A stretch of 64,000 bases of DNA from Nodularia sp. LEGE 06071 (GCF_015207755.1 NZ_JADEWH010000001.1:124001-188000); one strand, 5' to 3'. Counted from the stretch's first letter, positions 17,905 to 28,072 are shown. Made by a program: numbers and translations. The notes: generated from the letters alone by a model not told the origin.

Positions 17905-20490
17905 CTATTTAGATTTTGCTTCCAAACCTTCTAAGCGACTTTTCAGTTCTTGATTTTGTTGCTTGATTTGGTCGAGTTCCTCACGCATCTGGCGCAGTGC
18001 ATTGTCTGTACCCACATTCTTTTGCACCTTGGAAATTTCTTCTTCCGCATAGCGACGCACACGCCCATCTGGTGTTTGGTCGGCTAGCGATCGCAAAATT
18101 CCCATAGCTTTGCGAGTTTCCATTTGTCCCAAGGCTATAACTACAGCAACTTGGGTGAGAAAGAAGGTTTCTTTGGCTAGTTCTGCTAACTTTTCTAAAA
18201 TCCGTTCTAAATTCACCGGACTTTGACCCACAGAAATCTTGCCTAAAGCCCGAATTGTGGCTAGACGTAATGGTTGTGGTACACCCAGTTTCGTGTATTC
18301 TAGCAGCAGGTTTACAGCAGCTTCCGAAGTTTTCAGTTCAGCTAAACCAACCACTGCACCACTCCGCACCACTTCATTCCAACCCGCCTTTGATTCTAAA
18401 ACGGATTGCAGCAGCTTGATTACTTTTTCTTCCTTGGGTTTGTCTGCCAAATTCACAGATGCGATTGACCCCACAGCCCGACAAGCGGCTGCTTCCACGT
18501 AGTAACTGGGATCGCCATTTTTGACCAACTTTTTCACAGCTTTGTAACTGTCATGGGTTTTGATGGTCGCCAGTGCTTCGACTACAGAACGCCGCACATA
18601 AGCATTTTGGTCTTGTAATCCAGGAACTAACCCATCAAAGGCTTGATCTAACTTAATTTCTGCCAGTTGTTTAGCAGCTTCGACCTGCACACCCCAAAAG
18701 GAATCATTTTTCAGTGCAGCTGATAGGGCAATGGTAGCTTCTAATCCGCCTTTTTTTGCTAAAGCTTCGGCTGCATAGATCCGAGAAATGGGGTTAGGGT
18801 CAAATTCTAACTGTGCTTTCAACTCTGGAACTGAATATTCCAAAGTCACAGTTTTGAGGAAATGATTTCCCACATCAAAGCTGACAAATTGGGGCTTTTC
18901 TGCTAGGGGAAAGTAAAAGCTTTGTTCCCGTTCATTCACCCGCACAGTGAAAGTGGTGATTTGTGGAGGTTTACCCAGTTGATTGTAGCCAAAACCAATG
19001 GGGATTTTCAGATCAAACAAATCTTTGCTATCATTCTTGTCAGCTTGGGTTTGAGTGACTGTGACTTTCGCCAAATTAGCATCTCCATCCCAAGAGTAAG
19101 CTACTTTAAAATCGGGATGACCACCACGATAAACGTATTGATCGAACAGGTATGCCAAATTACGCCCGGTAGCCTTTTCAATGGCGCGGAGTAAGTCTAC
19201 TGTTTCTACAGTTTTATGGGCATTATCTTGGACAAAACTTTGAATTGCTGGCCAAAATAATTCTTCTCCTAATTCCGCCCGAATCATGTGATAAACACAA
19301 GACCCTTTTTCGTAGATATGGCGGTCATAAAGTTCTATGGCTTCCCGGTAAACATGAGTTACCATCGGGCGGCGGTAGCGGTGGCTATCTTCGCTTAAGT
19401 AACTTCTCGCTTCTAATAATCGATAGTATGCGGCTTCTTGGTCGCCATATTCGTGTTCTGTCCACATAACTTCCGAATAGGAAGCCATACCTTCCTTAAT
19501 CCAAGCATGAGACCAATGTTTAATTACGATTAAGTCACCAAACCACTGGTGCGCTAATTCGTGAACAACTAAACTTTCTGTGCCACGGTTATCTAAAGTG
19601 GCGCGTTCATCGAGTAAACATCTATCTGTTAGTAGGGTTGTGGAAGTATTTTCCATCCCACCAAAGATGAAATCATCTACACAAACTTGGGCATATTTAG
19701 GAAAAGCATAAGCATAACCATACTTTTCGCTCAAAAACTCGATCATGCGGGGAGTTTTGCCCATGCTGCGTTTAGCATCGTCCTTTCTACCCTTTTCTAC
19801 GTAGTAGGTGACGGGTTTACCTTGCCATTCATCACGAATTTCGGCAAAGTCACCTACTGCTAAGGTCATTAAGTAGGTAGGATGAATCTGCTGTTGTGAC
19901 CAATGGTAGATTTTTTCATCCCCATCTTTTTGGGTGTCAATCAGTTCGCCGTTGGAAATAGCAATTAAATCTTTGGGAACCCGTACCCGAATTTCGGAAG
20001 TAGAAAGTTGTCCGGGATAGTCGAAGCAGGGAAACCAGAAACGAGAGTCTTCGTCTTCGCCTTGTGTCCAGACTTGGGTGGGCTTGTTGGGGTAGTGTTT
20101 GTCTGGTTGAATAAAGTATATACCGCGTTGAGGCTTTTCCACTGAGTAGGCGATCGCAATCAACAAATGCTGACCAATCTGCGTTGGTTGAGAAAGTTGA
20201 ATCACCAGATGTTCGCCGTTATAGTCAAAATCCTGCGCTATCTCGTCTACCTGTACAGATTGGATATTTAAGTTGACAGCATCCAAAGTCAAACGGTCAA
20301 TACCATTGCGGATCGGCAACAGGCGAATGCTGCAACTACCGTGGTAACTTTGGTGAGGAATATCCAAGCACAGATCGAGAAAAATATGCTCTACTTGTCC
20401 AGGGCGGTCTGGGTTGTAATGCGGTCTAGCGCCTGGTAATTCAAAAGATTTATGACCGTTATTGTTTGTATCAAAATAAAACTGCGACAT
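17905..20490 (-). CDS. M1-family aminopeptidase with C-terminal HEAT repeats
   Basis: 861 residues. A zinc aminopeptidase with the substrate motif GGMENTST and the zinc motif HELAHQW (H310, E311, H314, plus E333 with the family spacing of 18 residues). After residue about 560 come tandem HEAT-like repeats (LEATIALSAALKNDSFWGVQVEAAKQLAEI..., DQNAYVRRSVVEALATIK). The chain ends in a coiled coil (LRQMREELDQIKQQNQELKS). It resembles PepN-like enzymes that trim N-terminal residues from peptides. No signal peptide, so cytosolic. ATG start. Its TAG stop is contiguous with a CAATGAC heptamer array. Confidence 0.95.
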   Translation of the reverse strand: MSQFYFDTNNNGHKSFELPGARPHYNPDRPGQVEHIFLDLCLDIPHQSYHGSCSIRLLPIRNGIDRLTLDAVNLNIQSVQVDEIAQDFDYNGEHLVIQLSQPTQIGQHLLIAIAYSVEKPQRGIYFIQPDKHYPNKPTQVWTQGEDEDSRFWFPCFDYPGQLSTSEIRVRVPKDLIAISNGELIDTQKDGDEKIYHWSQQQIHPTYLMTLAVGDFAEIRDEWQGKPVTYYVEKGRKDDAKRSMGKTPRMIEFLSEKYGYAYAFPKYAQVCVDDFIFGGMENTSTTLLTDRCLLDERATLDNRGTESLVVHELAHQWFGDLIVIKHWSHAWIKEGMASYSEVMWTEHEYGDQEAAYYRLLEARSYLSEDSHRYRRPMVTHVYREAIELYDRHIYEKGSCVYHMIRAELGEELFWPAIQSFVQDNAHKTVETVDLLRAIEKATGRNLAYLFDQYVYRGGHPDFKVAYSWDGDANLAKVTVTQTQADKNDSKDLFDLKIPIGFGYNQLGKPPQITTFTVRVNEREQSFYFPLAEKPQFVSFDVGNHFLKTVTLEYSVPELKAQLEFDPNPISRIYAAEALAKKGGLEATIALSAALKNDSFWGVQVEAAKQLAEIKLDQAFDGLVPGLQDQNAYVRRSVVEALATIKTHDSYKAVKKLVKNGDPSYYVEAAACRAVGSIASVNLADKPKEEKVIKLLQSVLESKAGWNEVVRSGAVVGLAELKTSEAAVNLLLEYTKLGVPQPLRLATIRALGKISVGQSPVNLERILEKLAELAKETFFLTQVAVVIALGQMETRKAMGILRSLADQTPDGRVRRYAEEEISKVQKNVGTDNALRQMREELDQIKQQNQELKSRLEGLEAKSK

Positions 20491-20810
20491 TGATGATTAC
20501 TGACCTTTTAATCCTGAAGAGTCTGTTTAGACGTATTTAAATGCTATCCGGTTAATCTCCCAAATTACAGCAGGTTTCAACTATTTAGTTTTGCCATTTG
20601 CTTGGTAAGGATATTTGCATGACAATTTTCGTTAAAGAAATCTAATATATATTTAATCTAATTTTTTGTCATTAATAGTCAGCATTTCCGGAAATTTGGC
20701 GCAGGTTTAAGAGAATTGGCTTTGCTTATTTGCTGAATTTTTGGTTCACGGTCAAAATTCGAGGTGCAGTAACCAAGCCATGTTTTTCGCCATTAGTCCC
20801 AGCAATTCCT

Positions 20811-20903
20811 ATTCAAGTGAGGTACAAGCAGTAATAATTAAACGCAGATGGACGCAGATAAACGCGGATAGTTTTGGACTTTATTAGACTGGGAAATGCT
20901 ATA
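20811..20903. repeat. Dispersed repeat, copy 2 (reverse orientation)
   Basis: This is the reverse complement of the element at 3531-3622, with only scattered differences. It begins ATTCAAGTGAGGTAC and ends GGGAAATGCTATA. It lies in the 603-bp spacer 20491-21093 downstream of the first precursor-like gene. I see no gene in the rest of that spacer. Confidence 0.85.
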
Positions 20904-21093
20904 CCGATATCAATACAATCTCCAGAAACGTCCAAAAGTTAATGTATTGCCAAACACTGAACTGTTCCCAAGGGTCTTTGGGCTATGTCAAAAAACACCT
21001 TGAGAACGTTTCATTTTTGGCTCGCTGACATCCCCAGCTAATATAAGCATGGGAAATTACGCGATTTCGTGAAAAAATTTATACCGTTTCCGA

Positions 21094-21372
21094 TTAATTA
21101 AGTAATAAACTCAAAGGAAACTGAATCGAAAATCCCAGTGCTTGTGCCTGTAATACTGCTACTGTTCCTGCTGCTTCTGCTGCTGCTGCTGCTGCTTCTG
21201 CTTCTTCTCTTCCCGGAATGAGTAAATCAGCAGGAAACGCATCCAAAATCGACAGGGAGAACAATCCACCAACTGCGCTATCTTGCTGTGCCAAATTGAG
21301 CGGTTCAAATAGTGGCTTTGTATTACAGTTTAGCTGTTGTGGATTTGTTAGTTTTTGTTCGTTGTTTTTCAT
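21094..21372 (-). CDS. Double-glycine-leader peptide precursor 1
   Basis: 92 residues from the ATG at 21372. The leader (residues 1-36) reads MKNNEQKLTNPQQLNCNTKP then LFEPLNLAQQDSAVGG. It ends in the Gly-Gly motif recognised by C39 peptidase/ABC exporters of bacteriocins and many RiPPs. The 56-residue core is Ala/Glu-rich in the middle (REEAEAAAAAAEAAGTVAVL), hydrophobic at the end, and has no cysteine. The leader is nearly identical to that of the next gene while the core is unrelated, the usual sign of a modular precursor family. An upstream in-frame start at 21525 would give 143 residues. I prefer 21372 because only from there do both copies match as proteins of equal length. No exporter or modifying enzyme is nearby. 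Confidence 0.75.
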   Translation of the reverse strand: MKNNEQKLTNPQQLNCNTKPLFEPLNLAQQDSAVGGLFSLSILDAFPADLLIPGREEAEAAAAAAEAAGTVAVLQAQALGFSIQFPLSLLLN

Positions 21373-22060
21373 TTTGTTAATCTTTAAAGCTATGTGAACG
21401 ACTACACAAATACCAGGATAGGGGTACAGGGTGGGTTTTCCCCAACAGAAATGCCTGAGTTGCTGCGTAGCTTCTTTGGTTTTATATTCCCTGTAGGGGC
21501 AGGAGTCCCGATTCTCAAGATCCAAAAAATAAACTAAGTAATGTTTTAGTTTACACGTAATAATTTAGCATAGAAATCTTGTATAAATATAACCGCAGCC
21601 TCATATTTGAGGACACTTTTCATTGATCAGGACTCTGACACTGGTTTTATACTTAGTAATTCCAATTTAGCTATACATTTCTAGCTGCTTTTGTTTAGCT
21701 GTGAATACCGTCATAGTTACGATATTTAGCCATATCCCCCTTTTTTTGCTCCTGCGATATTTACAGTGCTGTTATTTAGCAGCTTGTAGCATTTTATGAC
21801 CAAAAAATGTCTGGATGATTATTTTGAGTGATCAAATCGCGATTCTCTCCACACCACACAAAAAGGTGATAAAGTAGCTTGGGACACATTTAAAACGGCT
21901 CAGGGGCGGAAATGGTGGGCAAATCGGCGATACCCCTTTTAAAGTTTCATAAATTACTGTAACGTAAAGCACAAGTCCCCACTCTCAATGTACGCATAGG
22001 GTGGGGATTTTGAGCCGGTGATTCACGAAGTAAGGGTTGTAGAAGGCTACGCCACGCCAG
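21373..22060 (-). promoter_or_regulatory. Long conserved upstream region of precursor 1
   Basis: The region 5' to precursor 1 is conserved with that of precursor 2. Blocks include 21537-21580 (GTTTTAGTTTACACGTAATA, ATTTAGCATAGAA) and 21768-21792 (TTAGCAGCTTGTAGCAT), which have counterparts at 22565-22608 and 22797-22821. This suggests a shared promoter or structured leader RNA. I cannot place -35/-10 elements confidently. The part from about 21800 to 22060 shows nothing I can name except a GGCTACGCCACGCC repeat fragment near 22048. Confidence 0.5.
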
Positions 22061-22339
22061 CTATTGAGGTTCCACGGGACTGGGGGCTAAATTGATTGCA
22101 CAAATAAACGTTCCACAGGGACCAAAACCCTGCGGAAAAAGGTTAGGATTCGCCGGAACGTTAGGACTCGGTGGCACAAATCTAGTTGCAAGACCTACTG
22201 CTTGATTTAAAATCACTTCTGTGAAACTTTGACCACCAACTACGCTATCTTGCTCTTCCAATTTGAGGGGTTCAAATAGTGGCATTTTATTGCAGTTTAG
22301 CTGTTGTAGATTTGTGGGTTTTTGTTCGTGGTTTTTCAT
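22061..22339 (-). CDS. Double-glycine-leader peptide precursor 2
   Basis: 92 residues from the ATG at 22339, the same length as precursor 1. The leader is MKNHEQKPTNLQQLNCNKMP then LFEPLKLEEQDSVVGG, nearly matching that of precursor 1 and again ending in Gly-Gly at 36. The 56-residue core begins QSFTEVILNQAVGLATRF, is Pro/Asn-rich (PPSPNVPANPNLFPQ), has two cysteines (GPCGTFIC) and ends SPVEPQ. The two cysteines could form a disulphide after export (inference). An in-frame ATG 24 codons upstream exists. The surrounding about 750 bp appears to be a tandem duplicate of the precursor 1 region. Confidence 0.75.
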   Translation of the reverse strand: MKNHEQKPTNLQQLNCNKMPLFEPLKLEEQDSVVGGQSFTEVILNQAVGLATRFVPPSPNVPANPNLFPQGFGPCGTFICAINLAPSPVEPQ

Positions 22340-23025
22340 TTTGTTAATCTTTGAAATGATTTGAACTGCTAAACAATCACCCGGATAGGGGTAATTTGTG
22401 GGCTTTCCCATTCAACAGAAATGCCTGAGTTGCTCAATAGCTGCTTTGGTCTTATATTCTCTCTAGGGAAAAAAGTCTTGATTTTCAAGATTCAAGAATA
22501 AACTAATTGACATTTGTCACGCATTCCTTAATAGCTTGATTTTTGCTGGTAGGACTGGCGTATGAGTAATGTTTTAGTTTACACGTAATAATTTAGCATA
22601 GAAGTCTTAGATAAAGATGGACGTACTCGCATAATTTAGGACATTGTTATTCCTCAAAATCGGTAATTTTATGGGTTTTTACTTAATGATTAGCACTTGC
22701 TAATACATTGCTATGTTGTTTGATTTGGATGTGAATGAGCCACATTTAGTATGATTAGGCAGATTTTTCCTTTTTTGAGATGGCTATATTTAGGGTGATG
22801 TTACTTAGCAGCTTGTAACATATTTTTTCCAGAAGTCAGTTGGTACAATAAAACAAATATATGTTTAGTTTTGTGAAAATGTGAAACCCCCTATTGTCAA
22901 GCTATTAGCTTTCTTTACATTTCGTTATAGACATTTAAATTTTTCCGCCGACTTAGTTCTTGACTCGGTACATTGGGATATATATTCAGAAAAATTTTCT
23001 GTGCAAACCTGACCCCTAAATAGTA
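22340..23025 (-). promoter_or_regulatory. Long conserved upstream region of precursor 2
   Basis: Counterpart of the precursor 1 upstream region. It carries the conserved blocks 22565-22608 and 22797-22821, and a segment just before the start codon that still reads like a peptide-coding frame (22380-22500). The end nearest 23025 also contains whatever promotes the divergent acetyltransferase gene. Confidence 0.5.
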
Positions 23026-23514
23026 ATGAAAAACTATTATCAAGATTTTTTGATTCGTAACTGGGAGATAGGCGATCGCACCAGAGCAGCTTCTGTCGTC
23101 AGTTATGTATTATCAGAATATGGTCTGGGTTGGGAACCCAAGGGCGCAGACAAAGATGTGCTGCAAATAGAGGAATTTTACTTAGAAACTGGAGGTGAGT
23201 TTTGGGTAATCGAACACCAAAATCAGCTAGTTGGTACGGGGGCATATTACCCGATTAAACGTGGTAGAAAAGCTGTGGAAATCCGCAAAATGTATCTTTT
23301 ATCGAGTGTCAGAGGTTTAGGACTGGGGAAATATTTATTACAACAACTAGAAGCAGCGATCGCCAACCGTGGTTTTCAGGAAATTTGGATTGAAACCGCT
23401 AGTGTATTGGTGGAAGCAGTCAAACTGTATGAAAGCAATGGTTATCAAGCTGCAACGGGAGTAGAAACACCACGCTGCGATCGCGTATATATGAAATTGC
23501 TGCACAATAGTTAA
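23026..23514 (+). CDS. GNAT-family N-acetyltransferase
   Basis: 162 residues, the length of a single GNAT domain. The acetyl-CoA-binding motif A is KMYLLSSVRGLGLGKYLLQQLE, with the RGLGLG pyrophosphate loop. The core strand is IEIRKMYL-like and the C-terminal motif B region is AVKLYESNGYQAATG. It transfers an acetyl group from acetyl-CoA to an amine of unknown identity. It could modify the nearby precursor peptides, but it is divergently transcribed and nothing else supports that. ATG start. The comF-like gene follows on the same strand after 45 bp. Confidence 0.9.
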   Translation: MKNYYQDFLIRNWEIGDRTRAASVVSYVLSEYGLGWEPKGADKDVLQIEEFYLETGGEFWVIEHQNQLVGTGAYYPIKRGRKAVEIRKMYLLSSVRGLGLGKYLLQQLEAAIANRGFQEIWIETASVLVEAVKLYESNGYQAATGVETPRCDRVYMKLLHNS

Positions 23515-23559
23515 AAACTCAAGGGGATTTTCCCCATTTCCCACTCCCTACTCGTTTAA

Positions 23560-24264
23560 ATGCCAATCTGGAAGCACAGTTTTAACAACTTTCTCAACCT
23601 GTTTCTGCAATCCAATTGTCTTTTATGCCAAAGACCTACATCTGGTGAATTTTGTCCTGACTGTACGAAGCAACTACAAAAGTGTCAGCACAAAGATCCT
23701 ACGGTTTTGTGGCAACAACCAATACCAGTATTTGGCTGGGGAATGTATGGTGGGATTGTCAAAAGAGCGATCGCCGTGATGAAATATGAAAATCAACCGC
23801 AAATTGCCCGCCCCTTGGGTCAATGGCTAGGAGAAGCATGGTTGTTATCAAATGTGTCCAAAACGCTTCCTTTAGTTATCCCCATCCCACTTCATCCCCA
23901 TAAGCAAAAAAAACGTGGTTATAACCAAGCTGCATTAATAGCAAAAAGTTTCTGTCAAACAACTGGGTTAAAATTGCAGGTCAATGGTTTAACCAGAGTC
24001 CAAGAAACTAAACCACAATTTGATTTATTAGTCTCTGAACGAGAAGCTAACTTAGCTGATGCATTTGCTGTTGGGCAAGAATTACGCCGTCGCCGTCCCC
24101 ATGTCCCAGTGTTGTTAGTTGACGATATTTATACCACTGGTGCTACAACCAGGTCGGCTGTAAAAATACTTAATCAGCATGGTATTACCGTCTTAGGTTT
24201 AGTCGCTGTTACTACTCCCCAAAAACTTTACAAGCAAATTACAGCTGAACAAACCTATAATTAA
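23560..24264 (+). CDS. comF: ComF-family phosphoribosyltransferase-like protein
   Basis: 234 residues. An N-terminal zinc finger uses C20, C23, C32 and C35 (SNCLLCQRPTSGEFCPDC). The phosphoribosyltransferase domain contains PIPLHPHKQKKRGYNQAALIAK (the family's RGYNQ signature) and the PRPP loop VLLVDDIYTTGAT. ComF/GntX proteins act in DNA uptake: ComF is needed for natural transformation in several bacteria, including cyanobacteria. The reaction, if any, is unknown. The PPC-domain gene follows 36 bp after the stop codon. Confidence 0.92.
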   Translation: MPIWKHSFNNFLNLFLQSNCLLCQRPTSGEFCPDCTKQLQKCQHKDPTVLWQQPIPVFGWGMYGGIVKRAIAVMKYENQPQIARPLGQWLGEAWLLSNVSKTLPLVIPIPLHPHKQKKRGYNQAALIAKSFCQTTGLKLQVNGLTRVQETKPQFDLLVSEREANLADAFAVGQELRRRRPHVPVLLVDDIYTTGATTRSAVKILNQHGITVLGLVAVTTPQKLYKQITAEQTYN

Positions 24265-24300
24265 CCGATTACCCTGTTTTTGTGGGAACACAGTTTAATA

Positions 24301-24759
24301 ATGATCAGTAAAGCTTTTGTGGTGGGTTTGAGACAACTAATGATTATTCCTGCCACCTTGTTAGTCATGGGCATCAATCCCAGGGTAGGATTTGCCCAAA
24401 ATAAATTGTATAGTCCAATTCCTTTAACTCCCAGCACGGAACTTGCCGATACACTCTCAAATAAAGACATTCCCACAGGACAGGGTGGGTTTGGCCGTGA
24501 TTATATGGTGAACCTGAACACAGGTGATAACTTAGTCATTGACTTGTCTTCTGAGAGTTTTGACACCATCATCACACTCTTAGGCCCCAATGGCGCGCAA
24601 GTGGCAGAAAATGATGATGGCCCGGATGGTACTAGCAATTCCTTACTGTTTACTCGCATTCAGGAAACCGGAAACTATATTATCCGTGTCTGGTCTTTTG
24701 GGGAAACCGGGGTTGGACCTTTTAAACTGAAGGTGACAAAACTGCAAGAAGTTAAGTAA
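24301..24759 (+). CDS. Secreted PPC-domain protein
   Basis: 152 residues from ATG 24301; a TTG at 24280 is possible but weaker. An N-terminal signal sequence (LRQLMIIPATLLVMGINPRVGFA, cleaved before QNK) is followed by a single bacterial pre-peptidase C-terminal (PPC) beta-sandwich: YMVNLNTGDNLVIDLSSESFDTIITLLGPNGAQVAENDDG and NYIIRVWSFGETGVGPFKLKVT. PPC domains usually accompany secreted proteases; here it stands alone, so it is probably a periplasmic or extracellular binding module. The TAA stop is itself the first three bases of the following heptamer array. Confidence 0.85.
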   Translation: MISKAFVVGLRQLMIIPATLLVMGINPRVGFAQNKLYSPIPLTPSTELADTLSNKDIPTGQGGFGRDYMVNLNTGDNLVIDLSSESFDTIITLLGPNGAQVAENDDGPDGTSNSLLFTRIQETGNYIIRVWSFGETGVGPFKLKVTKLQEVK

Positions 24760-24823
24760 TTCGTAATTCGTAATTTGTAATTCGTAATTCGTAATTCGTA
24801 ATTCGTAATTCGTAATTCGTAAC
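24757..24823. repeat. Heptamer tandem repeat TAATTCG between convergent stop codons
   Basis: About nine TAATTCG units with one variant (TAATTTG). The array begins with the stop codon of the PPC gene and ends at the stop codon of cobS on the other strand, filling the whole interval. Confidence 0.95.
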
Positions 24824-25593
24824 TAAAAAGTGGTCAAAACGCAGAGAAATAAGGCTTCTGTCCACTCAACAACTGCGCCGTAGGTGTCTCCTGTGTGTCC
24901 GCCTAATTTGTGATGGAACCATAATCCGGTAAGGGTGGCGATCGCACTTCCAGCCAATATCATACTGAGGGCGAAAAATAAATATTTCCTATCTAATAGG
25001 ACTAAAACACCACTGAGACTAAATAATAAAAACAGTCCCGGTAATAAATCCTGGTATGAACGAATCGCTGCTTTGTGAAATGCGCCTTTACCCGTCGGTT
25101 TCAAATAAGGATATCGAGCGATCGCTACTTGTTGTCCCCAGCGTCCCCATCCACAAGCCGCCATCAGCACTAGCCAACGGTGATCTGCAATATCTATGAA
25201 CGCTGTGGTTTTCAGTAAGATTAAGGCGATCGCCGCCATCGCCCCAAATGCACCTGTAGCACTATCTGTCATCACCTCTAAGCGTTTTTCTGGGTTACCC
25301 ACCGCCAAACCATCGGCAGTATCCATAGCCCCATCTAAGTGCAAACCTCCAGTAATCGCAATCCAAATACTCACCACCAAAGCGCTACGAGTGAGCAGTG
25401 GTATCCCCAAATAATTCATGACCACATCACATAGCCCTAAAATTGAGCCAATCATCACCCCGACTAGCGGGGCAAAATGCGCCACTCTGGCGAAGTCTAG
25501 CCCGTTTATATAGGGCAGAGGAATAGAACTGTAGAATATTATACTAGCAAATAAATTTAAACCTAATTTTTTCCACCACTGGGGCTGATTCAT
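24823..25593 (-). CDS. cobS: Adenosylcobinamide-GDP ribazoletransferase (cobalamin synthase)
   Basis: 256 residues from the ATG at 25593, a normal CobS length; a TTG at 25626 would add 11 residues. It joins adenosylcobinamide-GDP and alpha-ribazole in the last steps of (pseudo)cobalamin synthesis at the inner membrane. Motifs: [18 protein letters not shown] (the metal/substrate signature), [10 protein letters not shown] and [10 protein letters not shown] near the end. Several hydrophobic segments fit the polytopic enzyme. I see no clear cobalamin riboswitch in the upstream spacer. No other cob genes are adjacent. Confidence 0.96.
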   Translation of the reverse strand: MNQPQWWKKLGLNLFASIIFYSSIPLPYINGLDFARVAHFAPLVGVMIGSILGLCDVVMNYLGIPLLTRSALVVSIWIAITGGLHLDGAMDTADGLAVGNPEKRLEVMTDSATGAFGAMAAIALILLKTTAFIDIADHRWLVLMAACGWGRWGQQVAIARYPYLKPTGKGAFHKAAIRSYQDLLPGLFLLFSLSGVLVLLDRKYLFFALSMILAGSAIATLTGLWFHHKLGGHTGDTYGAVVEWTEALFLCVLTTF

Positions 25594-25964
25594 CGCGTTA
25601 ATTAATATACCTAAACTTGCTGACAAATGTTGTCCACAATTCCGGTAGGAGCAGCAGTAGGGGATTTTAAAGCTTTAAAAAAGATCACCTATGATCAGAG
25701 ACTCATTGAGAAAACTTTGTTATGCTGTTCTCAGTAATATCTGTTTCGAGTGCTGATTGCAACTGAATACCAGTGAAGTTAGCAAACCAAACTAGTACAA
25801 GAAAGAATTGGACTTTGCATTCTTCAACTAATAACTTACCCTAGACTTAATTGAGACGATCGCCCTCCAAAGTTGATATTTTTTTAAATGTAGGGGGCCA
25901 ACAGGCTGTGAAATTGAGCTTTTAGCTGTGTTGTACCTCACCTTTGCTTATCTCCTATTTTCCT
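25594..25964. other. Spacer between divergent genes
   Basis: This 371-bp spacer must hold the promoters of cobS and the downstream conserved gene. I see no RNA gene or repeat that I can support. Confidence 0.4.
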
Positions 25965-26417
25965 ATGAGTCACCATCTACCCGACACCAGGATACCAGCT
26001 CCGTGTATTGTTAACACGGGAATAATTGTAAATAAGCTCGACATTCGGCGATTGCTGTCTGATTTAGGTCGAGTCCACTACATCTACACTCAATTCGGCA
26101 AATTACAGAGCGAGGGTGAAGGAGATGTGATGGAAGTCTTTGTTAATCCTCAAAGGTCTACCCTAGTTGCTAACTGTGCGCTTTACTTGAATGTTTATAG
26201 TTTTGATTACCTAGAACTCAAACAGTCCCCGCAACAAGAAACCTACTTTGATTTGTTGCAAGAAGGTATGTGTTTACGGCTGATTCCGCTTTCGACTCCC
26301 TCACAAGAGCGCAAGGAGCGCGGCTTGAATGTCAACGCCATAGAAGCGATGATGGAGCAAGTCTTCTCTGCTAAATGGGATGCAGAAATTGACGATGACT
26401 GTTCTGATTCATTTTAA
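25965..26417 (+). CDS. Conserved cyanobacterial hypothetical protein
   Basis: 150 residues from ATG 25965; an in-frame upstream start at 25944 adds seven residues. The sequence (ALYLNVYSFDYLELK, QQETYFDLLQEGMCLRLIPL, NAIEAMMEQVFSAKWDAEIDDDCSDSF) shows no membrane segment or signal peptide, and an acidic C-terminus. It has normal codon use and a compact length, and looks like a conserved soluble protein, but I cannot assign a family or function. tgt follows on the same strand after about 265 bp. Confidence 0.7.
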   Translation: MSHHLPDTRIPAPCIVNTGIIVNKLDIRRLLSDLGRVHYIYTQFGKLQSEGEGDVMEVFVNPQRSTLVANCALYLNVYSFDYLELKQSPQQETYFDLLQEGMCLRLIPLSTPSQERKERGLNVNAIEAMMEQVFSAKWDAEIDDDCSDSF

Positions 26418-26517
26418 TGAGCAACAGATAAAGCATATACTCAAAAAGTCGGTCATAGGTTGGTCGTGAATATAACCCCTTTCAAAATGGGTAAAAATTG
26501 TAGTCAAAACATTCCTC

Positions 26518-26556
26518 TTAACTCTGTGTCCTCTGTGCCTCTGTGGTTAAATAAAT
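26518..26556. repeat. Small dispersed repeat of CTCTGTGxCTCTGTGGTTAA type
   Basis: TGTGTCCTCTGTGCCTCTGTGGTTAAATAAAT resembles the stretch TCTGCGACTCTGCGCCTCTG at about 60908-60950. It also shares style with CACAGATGAACACAGAT at about 30270. These are short degenerate intergenic repeats common in Nostocales. Confidence 0.55.
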
Positions 26557-26661
26557 TTCTTTTCCACCCCACCAAATACAGAGAACGAAGAGAGAAATCA
26601 GGCTTAGTAGTGATTACTCAAGTATTCACAATCAATCAATTACCACTATTTAAACATTTAG

Positions 26662-27786
<1,125 letters not shown>

Positions 27787-27912
27787 GGAATAGGCACTGT
27801 CCCAGAATTTGTTCAATCCCAAAATATTAAATACCCAATCCCCAATACCCAAACCATGTTAAGATAAATTTCAAATATTAACTCTGTGTTAGATAGGTGG
27901 ATTTAGACAAAC

Positions 27913-28050
27913 ATGGAAGCAGCATTGTTATTAGCAAAATTGCCTGAAGCTTACCAAATCTTCGATCCTTTGGTAGATGTTCTCCCAATTATTCCCGTAT
28001 TTTTCTTGTTGTTGGCTTTTGTATGGCAAGCAGCCGTTGGATTCAGGTAA
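27913..28050 (+). CDS. psbK: Photosystem II reaction centre protein K
   Basis: 45 residues. The precursor leader [14 protein letters not shown] is followed by the conserved mature part [20 protein letters not shown] and [11 protein letters not shown]. PsbK is a single-pass thylakoid subunit at the PSII periphery near CP43. The mature protein conventionally starts around the lysine/proline cleavage region (KLPEAY). This start is the only ATG. A strong hairpin follows within 25 bp of the stop codon. Confidence 0.97.
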   Translation: MEAALLLAKLPEAYQIFDPLVDVLPIIPVFFLLLAFVWQAAVGFR

Positions 28051-28072
28051 GCTAACCGATTACCGATTATTG

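Noticed and set aside
21094-21525. A 143-residue protein starting at 21525
   Set aside because: The extra 51 residues have stop codons in the duplicate copy, whereas the 92-residue frames from MKN match in both.
24757-24823. CRISPR array
   Set aside because: Seven-base head-to-tail units without spacers; this is a tandem heptamer repeat. No array with 28-37 bp repeats and unique spacers was seen anywhere in the window.
25594-25964. Cobalamin riboswitch upstream of cobS
   Set aside because: I could not find a convincing B12-box element (GCCACTG-like) in the spacer.
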